A stretch of DNA of 64,000 bases from Chitinibacter bivalviorum (GCF_013403565.1 NZ_CP058627.1:3410001-3474000); one strand, 5' to 3'. Numbered from the stretch's first letter, positions 28,614 to 37,783 are shown. Numbers and translations are program-made. Notes: a model not told the origin generated them from the letters alone.

Positions 28614-28629
28614 AGCATAGTGTGTGCCA
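28614..28629 (-). promoter_or_regulatory. Sigma-54 (-24/-12) promoter of the 57-aa pilin
   Basis: Minus-strand TGGCACACACTATGCT, preceded by T, fits the sigma-54 consensus with GG and GC 10 nt apart. The predicted start is near 28603. Pilin genes in many proteobacteria depend on sigma-54 and the PilR activator, which supports the call. Confidence 0.8.
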
Positions 28630-28723
28630 AGTTACATCTATAGCTTAGTACCCATGGCCTGACTGCCAAAGAAATGATGAACAAGGGCTGATTAGCGGTT
28701 AGTTCGCGCTTTTATGTCATTGG

Positions 28724-28742
28724 TGTGCCAAAAAATGGCACA
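28724..28742. promoter_or_regulatory. Inverted repeat upstream of the pilin promoter (possible activator site)
   Basis: TGTGCCA, five A, TGGCACA: a perfect 7-bp palindrome about 95-110 bp upstream of the -24 element, where an enhancer-binding protein such as PilR would bind. The match to a known PilR site is not established. Confidence 0.45.
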
Positions 28743-28792
28743 TTTATCAGTAAGTACTAATTTATTGATGCGATTGAACGCGCGGGATAGGT

Positions 28793-29245
28793 TTAGCGTT
28801 GAGGTGAGATGATGATTTGCCGCTGATTGGCTGAGCCGCGCCATGGCTGAGTGGTGGGTTGATCTTGCTCGTATTTGCCGTCGATGACGACGTCGATGTA
28901 GTTCATGATTTCCAGATTTTGTACGTCTTCATACAAATATCCCGTCCACAGCCAGATGTTTTTTTCTGGGTAGCGCTGCTTGAAAACCCTACATAGATTA
29001 AGGATTTCAGCGCGGTTGGCGGGGTGGAGGGGGTCGCCACCGGAGAGGCTGAGGCCATCGTGAGTGGCGCAGACGGCGAGGAGTTCTTCCATGATCTCTG
29101 CGGTGAAGGGCTGGCCGGATTTTCTATCCCAGGTGGATTGGTTGTAGCAGCCTGCGCAGGCGTGTTGGCACCCAGTGACAAAAAGCGTCACTCGGATGCC
29201 GGGGCCGTTGACTAAATCGCAGGTGTAATAGCGGTCGTAATTCAT
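28793..29245 (-). CDS. nrdG: Anaerobic ribonucleotide reductase activase
   Basis: 150 residues. A radical SAM enzyme that installs the glycyl radical on NrdD. The CxxxCxxC iron-sulfur motif reads CQHACAGCYNQ near residues 26-36, with SGGDPLHPANR (the glycine-rich SAM contact) near 70. Normal family length. The start is 5 nt after the nrdD stop, giving an nrdDG operon. Confidence 0.96.
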   Translation of the reverse strand: MNYDRYYTCDLVNGPGIRVTLFVTGCQHACAGCYNQSTWDRKSGQPFTAEIMEELLAVCATHDGLSLSGGDPLHPANRAEILNLCRVFKQRYPEKNIWLWTGYLYEDVQNLEIMNYIDVVIDGKYEQDQPTTQPWRGSANQRQIIISPQR

Positions 29246-29250
29246 CTGAT

Positions 29251-31479
29251 TTAGCAGGTTTCTAGGGTATTGCTCTCAAGTTCTTTATTTGTATTGAATG
29301 TAGAGTCATACCCTTTGCTATGTGAGGTCTGCGCAAAATGCTTCACACGGCGCATGACTTCTTTCTGTTTGCCCGCATTAAAGGGTCTGGCATTCGGGCT
29401 GCCGAGATAGCCACACACTCGGCGGGTGACTGACAGTGTCGCGCTGTCGTCATTGCCGCACTCGGGGCAGATGAATCCGTCTGCAGTCGCGAGCGTTTCA
29501 CCCATAAAGCCGCATTCCCCACACGCGTCTACCGGCGTATTACTGCCGAAATACGGCACTTTAGTGACGGCATAGTCCCAAATGCGCTCTAGCGCGAGCA
29601 GGTTGTGCTTCATATTGGGTAATTCGACGTAGGTAATGTGGCCGCCAGTGGCGAGTTCGGCGTAGCCAGTTTCAAAATCGATTTTTTCAAATGGATTCAC
29701 TTTGTGCAGAACATCCAAATGGAATGAATTGGTGTAATAGCCTTTGTCCGTCACTTCGTCGATGGTGCCGAAGCGTTCCTGATCGAGTTTGCAGAAACGG
29801 TGGCACAGCGATTCGCTGGGCGTTGAATACAGTGAGAAGCCAAATCCAGTGTCGCGCTTCCATTGTTTGGTCGCTTCGCTCATGGTCTGGATCACGCCAT
29901 GCAAAAATTCGCGCGCTGTGGGGCTATGCGCGGGGTGATGGCCAAACAACAACACGCCGACTTCGTGCAGGCCGATATAGCCGAGCGAAATTGACGAGCG
30001 ACCATCTTTGAATAAATCCATGATGCCGTCGGTCGGCTTTAATTTTCGGCCAAAAGCGCCTTCGGTATACAAAATCGGCGCGACATTGGCTTTGACGCCT
30101 TGCAGGCGTTGAATGCGCAGATACAGTGCTCTGAAGCAGGTTTGCAGGCGCTCTTGCAGCAGAGCGTTGAATTTCTCCAAATCACCTTTCGCTTCGATCG
30201 CGATCCGCGGCAAATTCAGGCTGACCACCCCCAGATTATTGCGCCCATCGAGCACTTCACGGCCATTTTCATCGTGCCACGCAGGCAGGAAGCTGCGGCA
30301 GCCCATCGGCGATACCGGAACGCTCGAGCCCGTAATCTGGCGATTGAGCTTGGCCGAAATAATATCGGGGTACATGCGTTTGGATGTGCATTCAAGCGCT
30401 AGTTGTTTGATGTCGTAATTGGGGTCGCTTGGTTTGAGGTTAATGCCTTCGTCGAGGAAGAACACCAATTTCGGGAACACCGGCGTCGTGCCTTCCTTGC
30501 CCAAGCCGCGAATGCGCACGCGCAAAATTGATTGCTGGATAATGCGTTCAGCCCACGATGTGCCCATGCCGAATGAGAAGGTCACAAAGGGTTGCTGCCC
30601 ATTTGAGCTAAACAACGTGTTGATTTCGTATTCACACGCTTGTATGCCGTCGTAGGCTTCTTTTTCGGTGCGCTCTTTGGCGTAACGCTCAGGATCGGCG
30701 ATTTGATATTCATACGCGACTGCGAGATTTTTCTCGTAGCTTTTCAACACATACGGTGCGAGCGTTTGGTCGATATTGGGAATCGTCGTGCCGCCATACT
30801 GATGGCTGGCCACTTGCGCGATGATTTGTGCGGTGACGGCGCACGCAACGCCGACCGATTTGGGGCTTTCGATTTTGGCGTTGCCGAGGCGAAAGCCATT
30901 GTGCAACATGCCTTGTAAATCGACGAGGCAGCAATTGGTGAACGGCAGGAAGGGCGAATAATCCAGATCGTGAAAATGGATATCGCCACTATTGTGCGCT
31001 TCCAGAATATCTTTGGGCAGAAAGGTGCTGGCGAACTGCTTGGAGACAATCCCAGCCATCAAATCGCGCATCACGGGGAAAACGTTGGCGTCTTTGTTGG
31101 CGTTTTCGGTCGTGGCTTCGCGGTCGGTTTTATTAACCAGCCCCATCAATTTGGCATGCAGCTCGGAGCCTTGCGCGCGGATGCGATCGCGCTCAAAACG
31201 ATACTGTATATATATACGTGCAACTTCGGGGTATTCCTGCATCAACGCGTCTTCGACCAATTGCTGGATAGTCGGGATATCCAGTGGCGATGGCGATGAT
31301 TTGAATAAATCGGCTTCCGCCAGTTTGCGGCATTCGTCCTCAACGTAGGTCGTGATCTGCTCGGCCAGCAATTCCGGCTCCGGATATTTGGCGGCAGTGG
31401 CGGCGCGGCGGCAGGCTTCAAAGATTTTGGCGCTGTCGTAGGCGGCTTTGGCGCCATCTCGCTTGATCACTTTCAACAT
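29251..31479 (-). CDS. nrdD: Anaerobic ribonucleoside-triphosphate reductase
   Basis: 742 residues. Makes dNTPs from NTPs without oxygen using a glycyl radical. The N-terminal 95 residues form an ATP-cone (MLKVIKRDG start) for allosteric control. The C terminus has the zinc site CGECG/CPECG near 660-680 and the glycyl-radical loop RVCGYLGSPNARPFN near 690. AAGGAA precedes the ATG by 10 nt. FNR-like and NrdR boxes lie 260-320 bp upstream, followed by a long leader ending in a terminator-like hairpin, so control is probably both at initiation and by attenuation. Confidence 0.97.
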   Translation of the reverse strand: MLKVIKRDGAKAAYDSAKIFEACRRAATAAKYPEPELLAEQITTYVEDECRKLAEADLFKSSPSPLDIPTIQQLVEDALMQEYPEVARIYIQYRFERDRIRAQGSELHAKLMGLVNKTDREATTENANKDANVFPVMRDLMAGIVSKQFASTFLPKDILEAHNSGDIHFHDLDYSPFLPFTNCCLVDLQGMLHNGFRLGNAKIESPKSVGVACAVTAQIIAQVASHQYGGTTIPNIDQTLAPYVLKSYEKNLAVAYEYQIADPERYAKERTEKEAYDGIQACEYEINTLFSSNGQQPFVTFSFGMGTSWAERIIQQSILRVRIRGLGKEGTTPVFPKLVFFLDEGINLKPSDPNYDIKQLALECTSKRMYPDIISAKLNRQITGSSVPVSPMGCRSFLPAWHDENGREVLDGRNNLGVVSLNLPRIAIEAKGDLEKFNALLQERLQTCFRALYLRIQRLQGVKANVAPILYTEGAFGRKLKPTDGIMDLFKDGRSSISLGYIGLHEVGVLLFGHHPAHSPTAREFLHGVIQTMSEATKQWKRDTGFGFSLYSTPSESLCHRFCKLDQERFGTIDEVTDKGYYTNSFHLDVLHKVNPFEKIDFETGYAELATGGHITYVELPNMKHNLLALERIWDYAVTKVPYFGSNTPVDACGECGFMGETLATADGFICPECGNDDSATLSVTRRVCGYLGSPNARPFNAGKQKEVMRRVKHFAQTSHSKGYDSTFNTNKELESNTLETC

Positions 31480-31507
31480 GCTGGACGATTCCTTGGTTCG
31501 GCGATTT

Positions 31508-31538
31508 AAAAAAGTGGGCGAGCAAGCAGCACTCGCCC
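31508..31538 (-). terminator. Terminator-like hairpin in the nrdD leader (possible attenuator)
   Basis: On the minus strand GGGCGAG (31532-31538) pairs with CTCGCCC (31516-31522), followed by AC and six T at 31508-31513. No minus-strand gene lies upstream for it to terminate, and it is only about 30 nt before the nrdD start, so it would interrupt the leader itself. Confidence 0.65.
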
Positions 31539-31738
31539 CAAATGGCTCATTAATGAGGTATTGCCTTCAAAGCGATGAATCTAAATTTCTACAGTCATAT
31601 ACCTTGCAATGTATATGGCCAAGCCAATTCAAAGTCTGGTGCGGGACTGATCATTTGCCCGTTGCTGGATGCCAATGCGCATCCACCCTGTGCCCCGTAG
31701 CTCAATGCGTATTTTAATCAGCTTGCGCGCAATGCAAT

Positions 31739-31754
31739 ACACAATATATGGTGA
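31739..31754. promoter_or_regulatory. NrdR box 1
   Basis: ACACAATATATGGTGA fits the NrdR consensus ACACWATATATWGTGT at most positions. It starts exactly 32 bp from box 2, the three-turn spacing typical of NrdR pairs upstream of nrd operons. NrdR represses reductase genes when dATP is high. Confidence 0.8.
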
Positions 31755-31770
31755 TTATTTTCTAAAAATG

Positions 31771-31786
31771 ACACTAAATATGCTGT
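31771..31786. promoter_or_regulatory. NrdR box 2
   Basis: ACACTAAATATGCTGT is the weaker partner of the box at 31739-31754. Together with the FNR-like site next to it, it would overlap the -35 to -10 region of the predicted nrdD promoter. Confidence 0.7.
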
Positions 31787-31788
31787 TT

Positions 31789-31802
31789 TTGATGGGCGTC
31801 AA
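31789..31802. promoter_or_regulatory. FNR/ANR-type box
   Basis: TTGATGGGCGTCAA differs from TTGATNNNNATCAA at one position. If it acts as a class II site centred near -41.5, transcription of nrdDG would start near 31754. This fits oxygen-responsive induction of an anaerobic reductase. Confidence 0.65.
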
Positions 31803-31953
31803 ATTCTGACGGCTGGCGGGAAAAGCTGACGGACTCATCGTGACGACAGTACCTGAGGTGTGATTTCAAGGTTGCACTCTGGCAACTGTAAACCAAACGT
31901 CAGTAGGCGCTATGCTATGCTGGTAGCTCATAATTTACGCACTCAATTGACCC

Positions 31954-32925
31954 ATGATGAAGTCTAGGAAACTGGCTGTTTTGCTGTTTGCGTTGATGAC
32001 TCCTTTGACGCAAGCGATTGATTTGCCGTCCTTTGTCGAAAAAAACAGCGGGCGCTCTTTCACATTTGATCCGGTCAGAATTCAGAAAAAGGCCGATGGC
32101 GTGTTGGCGTTGATGTCTTATTCGGTCATTCTGGATTTGGCGAGTAGCAGTTTGTCAATTCAAGGCTCGGGCGGCGAAAAGCAAAATCTGGCCATGAGTC
32201 AACTGGGCGGCGGGGCAACGATGAGCGTGGAAACGCCCTTGTATCTGGAAGGTGCAATTGCCTACAGTCGCTACGACCCGACCTTTGTGGCGACATCGGG
32301 CTCGGAAACGCGCAGTGTGCCGCTCAAATGGACAACCGTAACAGCGACGGGTGGGATAGGTTGGGATTTTCCGGTGGTGGAAAATCTGGTTTTCCGACCG
32401 ATTGTGAATTTTTCGCTCGGCGCGGTAGCTAGCGACTTAAAGCTCGCGAATTGGTGGCTCAATTATAAAACCGGTAATGAATATAAATTTATCGATGGCG
32501 GCTCGATGAATGCCCTCGGGCTGGGTGGCGCCTTGATGCTTGATTACGAGCTGGTCTTGCCCGAGCATGAAATTGACGTTGAGCTGCGGTATTCGGCGAT
32601 TCATTTACAAGGCTTTGCCAATGGCAACAGCCTCAATAGTAATGCCGACTCGCAAACGGCAAATATCTGGGCGCGTTGGCGGGCGCCTACGGGCTTGGTT
32701 CTGATGTCGCGCCCTTTGCGCTATGTGCTGGAGTTTTCGCATTCGCGCTATTTTGGCGATCAGGCCGGTATCTTGGGTTTTGATAATTTGTCGACGCTGG
32801 GCGCAGGCTTTGAATTTGATTCGAGCAATTACAGTAATCTGATTTCCCGTACGCGGATTTTAATGCGCTATATGTTCGGTCAAGATGTCTCGGGGATCGG
32901 TGCAAGTATTGCGGTGAGCTTCTAA
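31954..32925 (+). CDS. Outer-membrane beta-barrel protein, unknown
   Basis: 323 residues. A Sec signal peptide (about residues 1-21, ending TQA) precedes a mature chain of alternating hydrophobic strands (GGGATMSVETPLYLEGAIAYSR; VTATGGIGWDFPVVENLVFRP; ELRYSAIHLQG). It ends with Phe after IGASIAVSF, the classic signature recognised by the barrel assembly machinery. It therefore resembles autotransporter-type or OmpA-like barrels of 10-12 strands. No ligand motif seen. It stands alone, converging on hslU across a hairpin. Confidence 0.75.
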   Translation: MMKSRKLAVLLFALMTPLTQAIDLPSFVEKNSGRSFTFDPVRIQKKADGVLALMSYSVILDLASSSLSIQGSGGEKQNLAMSQLGGGATMSVETPLYLEGAIAYSRYDPTFVATSGSETRSVPLKWTTVTATGGIGWDFPVVENLVFRPIVNFSLGAVASDLKLANWWLNYKTGNEYKFIDGGSMNALGLGGALMLDYELVLPEHEIDVELRYSAIHLQGFANGNSLNSNADSQTANIWARWRAPTGLVLMSRPLRYVLEFSHSRYFGDQAGILGFDNLSTLGAGFEFDSSNYSNLISRTRILMRYMFGQDVSGIGASIAVSF

Positions 32926-32929
32926 AATG

Positions 32930-32982
32930 TAGGGTATACGTCTAAAGATGAAATAGATAATGATCTTTGGACGTATACCCTA
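32930..32982. terminator. Bidirectional hairpin terminator, GGGTAT family (copy d)
   Basis: 20-bp arms (32930-32949 and 32963-32982) with one mismatch, core GGGTATACGTC, and a 13-nt loop. It lies between the convergent ends of the barrel gene and hslU, so it probably ends both transcripts. Confidence 0.8.
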
Positions 32983-32988
32983 TATATA

Positions 32989-34317
32989 TTACAGCATATA
33001 ACGCGCTAGATCTTCATTGCCCGCCAAGCTGCCTAGTTTTTCGCTGACAAATGGCGCATCCACCGTCACCGTGCCCCGTTTGGCATCAAATGACACATCT
33101 TCCAGCAATCTTTCCATGATCGTGTACAAGCGACGCGCGCCGATGTTCTCCGTGCTTTCGTTCACTTTCCACGCCATTTGCGCCATTTGCGCGATGCCGT
33201 CGTTGGTGAAATTAACCTCGATCTCTTCGGTGGCCAGTAGCGCCTGATATTGCTTGGCCAAGCACGCATCGGTGCCGGTCAAGATCGTGGCAAAGTCTTC
33301 GACGGTCAGCGAATTGAGCTCGACGCGAATCGGGAAGCGCCCTTGCAGCTCAGGGATCAAATCCGACGGTTTGGCCAAGTGGAACGCGCCACTGGCGATA
33401 AACAAAATATGGTCGGTTTTGACCATGCCGTATTTGGTGCTGACGGTCGTGCCTTCAACCAGCGGGAGCAAATCGCGCTGAACCCCTTGGCGTGATACTT
33501 CGCCGCCACTGCCTTCAGCTCGGGTGGCTACCTTATCGATTTCGTCGATAAAGACAATGCCGTTTTGCTCAACGATTTTGAGCGCTTCGGCTTTGGCGTC
33601 GTCTTCATTGACGAGTTTAGCGGCTTCTTCGTCGATCAATGCTTTGAGCGCATCGGGCACTTTCATCTTTTGGGCTTTCTTTTTCTCGCCCATCGCACCT
33701 TTGAACATGCTTTGAATCTGGCTGGAAAAGTCTTCCATGCCGGGCGGTGCAAAGACTTCCATGCTCGGCGTCGGCGCCGCAACTTCGATGTCGATTTCTT
33801 TGTCGTCGAATTTACCTTCCCGCAGCATTTTGCGGAATTTCTGCCGCGTCTCAGACATCGGGTCTTCGTGGTTGACGCTGCCGTAATTGTTATTGGTCGA
33901 TGGTGGCGGCAACAAAATATCGAGGATGCGGTTTTCGGCGGCATCTTCGGCCTTGACGCGATTTTTGGCGATGGCCGAGTCGCGTACTTGTTTGATCGCG
34001 ATTTCCATCAAATCCCGAATAATGCTGTCAACGTCTTTGCCGACATAGCCGACCTCGGTGAATTTGGTTGCTTCTACTTTGATAAACGGGGCATCAGCCA
34101 GCTTGGCCAGACGGCGGGCGATTTCAGTTTTACCCACGCCAGTGGGCCCTATCATCAGAATGTTTTTAGGCGTGATTTCATGGCGTAGCGGTTCGGCCAC
34201 TTGCTGACGACGCCAGCGATTACGCAGCGCAATGGCGACGGCTTTTTTGGCTGCAGCCTGGCCAACAATGTGTTTATCGAGTTCATGAACAATTTCTTGC
34301 GGCGTCATTTGCGTCAT
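32989..34317 (-). CDS. hslU: HslU ATPase of the HslUV protease
   Basis: 442 residues, standard length. Walker A GPTGVGKT is near residue 57, Walker B VFIDEIDK near 253, with the intermediate I-domain (about 110-245) between; YVGKD and the GARRLYT sensor-2 region are intact. The C-terminal DLARYML tail, which docks into HslV, is retained. HslU unfolds substrates and feeds them to the HslV peptidase. Unusually, no hslV gene lies upstream or anywhere in the window; in most proteobacteria hslV directly precedes hslU. The gene looks functional, so hslV is probably elsewhere. Confidence 0.96.
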   Translation of the reverse strand: MTQMTPQEIVHELDKHIVGQAAAKKAVAIALRNRWRRQQVAEPLRHEITPKNILMIGPTGVGKTEIARRLAKLADAPFIKVEATKFTEVGYVGKDVDSIIRDLMEIAIKQVRDSAIAKNRVKAEDAAENRILDILLPPPSTNNNYGSVNHEDPMSETRQKFRKMLREGKFDDKEIDIEVAAPTPSMEVFAPPGMEDFSSQIQSMFKGAMGEKKKAQKMKVPDALKALIDEEAAKLVNEDDAKAEALKIVEQNGIVFIDEIDKVATRAEGSGGEVSRQGVQRDLLPLVEGTTVSTKYGMVKTDHILFIASGAFHLAKPSDLIPELQGRFPIRVELNSLTVEDFATILTGTDACLAKQYQALLATEEIEVNFTNDGIAQMAQMAWKVNESTENIGARRLYTIMERLLEDVSFDAKRGTVTVDAPFVSEKLGSLAGNEDLARYML

Positions 34318-34459
34318 CGTGCGTTTCCTTCAAGGCTAGTGCTGTCTACATCGGGGCTGAAGGGATAAATTTAAAGCCCACATACGGCGCTTGAGTGCTG
34401 CAGAGTGGGCTTGATTGACTATATTAGTAATATTCCCCAAATTTGTGCTGAGCCTGTTT

Positions 34460-36124
34460 GTGAACGTCAAACCGCTTACTCTGCTATTGATGGCCTGGCT
34501 TGGCTTGCTATTTGCAGCCATGCTGGCAGGCTCCTACTGGCTGATTGATCTGCAACACGCGGCAATGGCTAAGGCTGGCACGATGGCGCCTCACTTTGAG
34601 ATGAATGCAGCCCATCTTTCTTCGGATTTGTTGGGTATATTTGTGCTGATCTTATTTTTCTTGCTTTTTAGCTCAATACCACTGTGGGTATTGCTCGCTG
34701 TGCAAAAAAAACAGCAACAGCAGGCCACGCGGCTACTTCCCGAATTGCCGCAGCTTGAGCCCGCCAAAATTGAGGCTTTAGGCTCGACCTTTGCGCCCGT
34801 CCTGCATGCCATGCAAGCACTGCAGCAGCAGCAAGCGCAGGAGATGGCGCAGCTGAGTGAACGCAATGAGATGTTTGCCAATGCGCTCGACGAATTAAAT
34901 GACATGGGGCGACAACTGCGGCGTTCTGAATTGCGCTGGGCGTTGGCGCTAGAGGCAACGGGTGATGGCATTTGGGAATGGGATGCTGATGACAATAGCT
35001 GGTATTTCTCACAACGCTGTAAATCAATACTGGGCTACCTAGATCAGGAATTAGCCAGCTCTTTTGATGCATTTCGTCAGTTGATACACCCCGACGATGC
35101 CGAGCGTGTTGCGAATCACTTTGCCCAATATGTGCAGGTAAGGCCGAAAGGCAGTTATGACATCTTTGAGCTGGAATTTCGCATGCAGCATAAAGAAGGG
35201 CATTGGCTGCAAATATTGTCTCGCGCAGTGGCCAGCCGTGATCTGGAGGGGCACGTAGTTAGGATTGTCGGCACACACAGCGATATCACCGAGCAGCGCA
35301 AAACGATACAGGATTTGTCGAATGCGAAAGAAGCCGCTGAAAAGGCGGTTTCCCAATTGCGTAATGCGCAAATGCAAATGATTGAATCGGAAAAATTGGC
35401 GGCGCTTGGGGCGCTGGTGGCGGGGGTGGCTCATGAAGTCAATACGCCGCTGGGGATCGCCTTGACTGCGGCCTCAACACTGAATGGCGATACTGAAACC
35501 GTACTAGACTTGGTCCATGCGGGGAGTCTGAAAAAAAGCGAGTTACAACATTATCTAGAGATCGCGCATGATGCAACTGGGCTGATTTTACGTCATTGCG
35601 ATAATGCCGCTCGCCTGATCCGTAGCTTCAAAAACATCTCGGTGGATCAAACTGCCGAAGTGATTCGGGAGTTTGATTTGGGCTTATACCTGCAAGAAAT
35701 TTTGCAATCGTTGCGACCTAGTTTGCGCCAAACGACCCACACCATTACCTTGGATTGCCCCGAGGGCTTGATGGTGCATACCTACCCTAGTGCATTTACT
35801 CAAATATTCAACAACTTAGTCAATAACGCTATTTTGCATGCCTTTGTTGCTGGCCAACATGGCGTGATGCAAATCAAGGTGCAGATATTGAGTGATGTGC
35901 TGGTTGAAATGCGTTTTATGGATAACGGGATCGGGATCGCTGAATCTGTTAGAGCAAAAGTATTTGAGCCGTTCTACACTACAAAGCGGGGGCAAGGAGG
36001 TAGCGGTTTGGGAATGAGCATTGTGCATAATTTGGTGGTGGCTCAATTGAAAGGCGTGATCAGTATTGAAGAAACGCCAGGTGGCGGCGCCAGTTTTGTG
36101 ATTGTTTTCCCCCGTGCCTTATAG
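34460..36124 (+). CDS. PAS sensor histidine kinase
   Basis: About 554 residues from GTG 34460; an in-frame TTG at 34415 is an alternative. Two membrane helices (about 5-27 and 55-80) flank a short periplasmic loop. A PAS domain follows (about 155-280, opening RWALALEATGDGIWEWD), then the phosphoacceptor VAHEVNTPLG with His near 325. The ATPase domain holds the N box NNAILHAF near 455, then DNGIGI and GSGLGMSIV. It is followed 13 nt later by a response regulator, its likely partner. The signal is unknown. Confidence 0.9.
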   Translation: MNVKPLTLLLMAWLGLLFAAMLAGSYWLIDLQHAAMAKAGTMAPHFEMNAAHLSSDLLGIFVLILFFLLFSSIPLWVLLAVQKKQQQQATRLLPELPQLEPAKIEALGSTFAPVLHAMQALQQQQAQEMAQLSERNEMFANALDELNDMGRQLRRSELRWALALEATGDGIWEWDADDNSWYFSQRCKSILGYLDQELASSFDAFRQLIHPDDAERVANHFAQYVQVRPKGSYDIFELEFRMQHKEGHWLQILSRAVASRDLEGHVVRIVGTHSDITEQRKTIQDLSNAKEAAEKAVSQLRNAQMQMIESEKLAALGALVAGVAHEVNTPLGIALTAASTLNGDTETVLDLVHAGSLKKSELQHYLEIAHDATGLILRHCDNAARLIRSFKNISVDQTAEVIREFDLGLYLQEILQSLRPSLRQTTHTITLDCPEGLMVHTYPSAFTQIFNNLVNNAILHAFVAGQHGVMQIKVQILSDVLVEMRFMDNGIGIAESVRAKVFEPFYTTKRGQGGSGLGMSIVHNLVVAQLKGVISIEETPGGGASFVIVFPRAL

Positions 36125-36137
36125 GGAGAAATAGGGA

Positions 36138-37712
36138 ATGAATATGCTCGACGACGACAACTGGTTAGAAGACGATACGCATGATGAATTGGCGGCGAAG
36201 GTCGTGCCTTGGAATGTTTTGGTGGTCGATGATGAGCCTGATATTCATCATGTCACCAAATTAGCGCTGTCCAATATCGATTTTCTGCGTCGGCCACTGA
36301 ATATTTTGTCGTGCTACTCAGGCAAAGAGGCCATCGAATTATTATCGGTGCGTGATGATATCGCGCTGGTATTGCTGGATGTGGTGATGGAAACGGAAGA
36401 CGCCGGCCTGATTGTGGCGCGTGAGATTCGTGAAACGCTGAATAATCATCACATCCGAATAATTCTCCGCACGGGGCAGCCTGGCGTTGCGCCAGAGCGC
36501 CATGTCATCGAAAACTACGATATCAATGATTACAAAGCCAAAACCGAGCTAACTCGCGATAAGCTCTATACCTCCGTGCTCGGCACGTTGCGCTCGTATA
36601 ACGACATTATGCTGATCGAGCATCAGCGTCGGCAGCTCGATGCCAATCGTCGCGGCCTGATCAAAGTGGTCGATGCGTCGACCAGTATTTTCCGTTTGCA
36701 ATCGATACAGCAGTTTGCCCAAGGGGTTTTGGAGCAATTGCAATCGCTGCTGTTTTTTGAGCAGGACGCATTGTATCTGGTTGTTAATGGGGGTATGGCT
36801 GCTTTAACCCATAATAATGAAGTTATGGTGATGTATGCTACCGGGGGGTATCAGCAGTATTGTGGTCGCTCCCTCGGCCAGACTGAGCTAACACGCTTAC
36901 AGCCTTCTATTGATGAAGCCATCTCAAAACAACAAAGTGTATTTGCGAGCGATCATTTTGTTGGCTTTTTCCTCTCGCCCCATGGCCCAATTAATTTGCT
37001 GATTATTGATGGCCCTGTTGAGCTGTCGCATCCCGATGCCAATTTGGTCGATTTGTTCTGTAAAAATGTGTCGATTGCGTATGAAAACCTGATGCTCAAT
37101 AAGGAGATCGAGGATACGCAGCGCAGTATTATTTATCAGCTTTCTGAGGTGATTGAAAATCGCTCTAAAGATACAGGTAAACACATCCATCGCATGGCTG
37201 AGTTTTCCTATGTCTTGGCGCTTGAGTTGGGTTTAAGTGAAGAAGAGGCACAAATTATTCGTGCGGCCAGCCCGCTGCACGATATTGGCAAGGTCGGCAT
37301 TCCTGATTTGGTACTCAATAAACCGGGACCACTAGATATTGCCGAGCGAGCCGTGATGGATACGCATGCGACACTCGGCTATGAGATGTTGCGCGAGTCC
37401 AAGCCCCGTATTCTGAAAATGGCGTCCATCATTGCGCATGAGCACCATGAGAAATGGGATGGCTCGGGTTATCCGCGCAAACTCAAAGGGTCGGAAATTC
37501 ATATCGCAGGGCGGATTATCGCACTCGCCGATGTCTACGATGCGCTCACCCATGCGCGCTGCTACAAAGATCCGTGGCCGCGTGATCGCGTCCTTGCGAC
37601 CATTCAAGAAGGCTCGGGAAATCACTTTGACCCAGCGGTGGTCGATGCATTTTTCAAATGTCTACCTAAGATCGAAGAGATAAGACAGACATTAACCGAT
37701 CATGGCGCGTAG
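36138..37712 (+). CDS. Response regulator with DUF3369-like middle and HD-GYP output
   Basis: 524 residues. The receiver domain (about 25-150) has VVDDEPD and the phosphorylated Asp near 81 in LLDVVME. The central region (about 165-320) resembles DUF3369, a GAF-like module. The HD-GYP domain has HDIGKVGIPD near 381 and HEKWDGSGYP near 435, all metal ligands present, so it should hydrolyse cyclic di-GMP. GGGAGAAATAGGGA lies before the ATG. With the upstream kinase it forms a two-component switch lowering cyclic di-GMP. Confidence 0.93.
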   Translation: MNMLDDDNWLEDDTHDELAAKVVPWNVLVVDDEPDIHHVTKLALSNIDFLRRPLNILSCYSGKEAIELLSVRDDIALVLLDVVMETEDAGLIVAREIRETLNNHHIRIILRTGQPGVAPERHVIENYDINDYKAKTELTRDKLYTSVLGTLRSYNDIMLIEHQRRQLDANRRGLIKVVDASTSIFRLQSIQQFAQGVLEQLQSLLFFEQDALYLVVNGGMAALTHNNEVMVMYATGGYQQYCGRSLGQTELTRLQPSIDEAISKQQSVFASDHFVGFFLSPHGPINLLIIDGPVELSHPDANLVDLFCKNVSIAYENLMLNKEIEDTQRSIIYQLSEVIENRSKDTGKHIHRMAEFSYVLALELGLSEEEAQIIRAASPLHDIGKVGIPDLVLNKPGPLDIAERAVMDTHATLGYEMLRESKPRILKMASIIAHEHHEKWDGSGYPRKLKGSEIHIAGRIIALADVYDALTHARCYKDPWPRDRVLATIQEGSGNHFDPAVVDAFFKCLPKIEEIRQTLTDHGA

Positions 37713-37736
37713 ATTCAGCGGTTTTAGGGTTAAAAT

Positions 37737-37768
37737 GGGCGAATTGCAGCAGCAATTCGCCCTCTTCA
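37737..37768 (+). terminator. Terminator after the two-component pair
   Basis: A perfect 11-bp stem GGGCGAATTGC (37737-37747) with GCAATTCGCCC (37752-37762) and a 4-nt loop, followed by TCTTCAC. The T tract is weak, but the stem is strong. Confidence 0.7.
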
Positions 37769-37783
37769 CATTTGGTTATTGAT

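Noticed and set aside
28457..28684. A 75-residue minus-strand frame over the first pilin gene
   Set aside because: It is out of frame with the clear prepilin MKGFTLIEL at 28393-28566 and has no ribosome-binding site or recognisable motif.
31480..31754. Adenosylcobalamin riboswitch in the nrdD leader
   Set aside because: Only a CCCGC core-like match was found; the conserved B12 box (GCCAGGAGACCTGCC type) is missing.
34374..34412. AAGCCCAC / GTGGGCTT hairpin upstream of hslU
   Set aside because: The loop is long (23 nt), there is no T tract and no gene end lies nearby, so I did not call a terminator.
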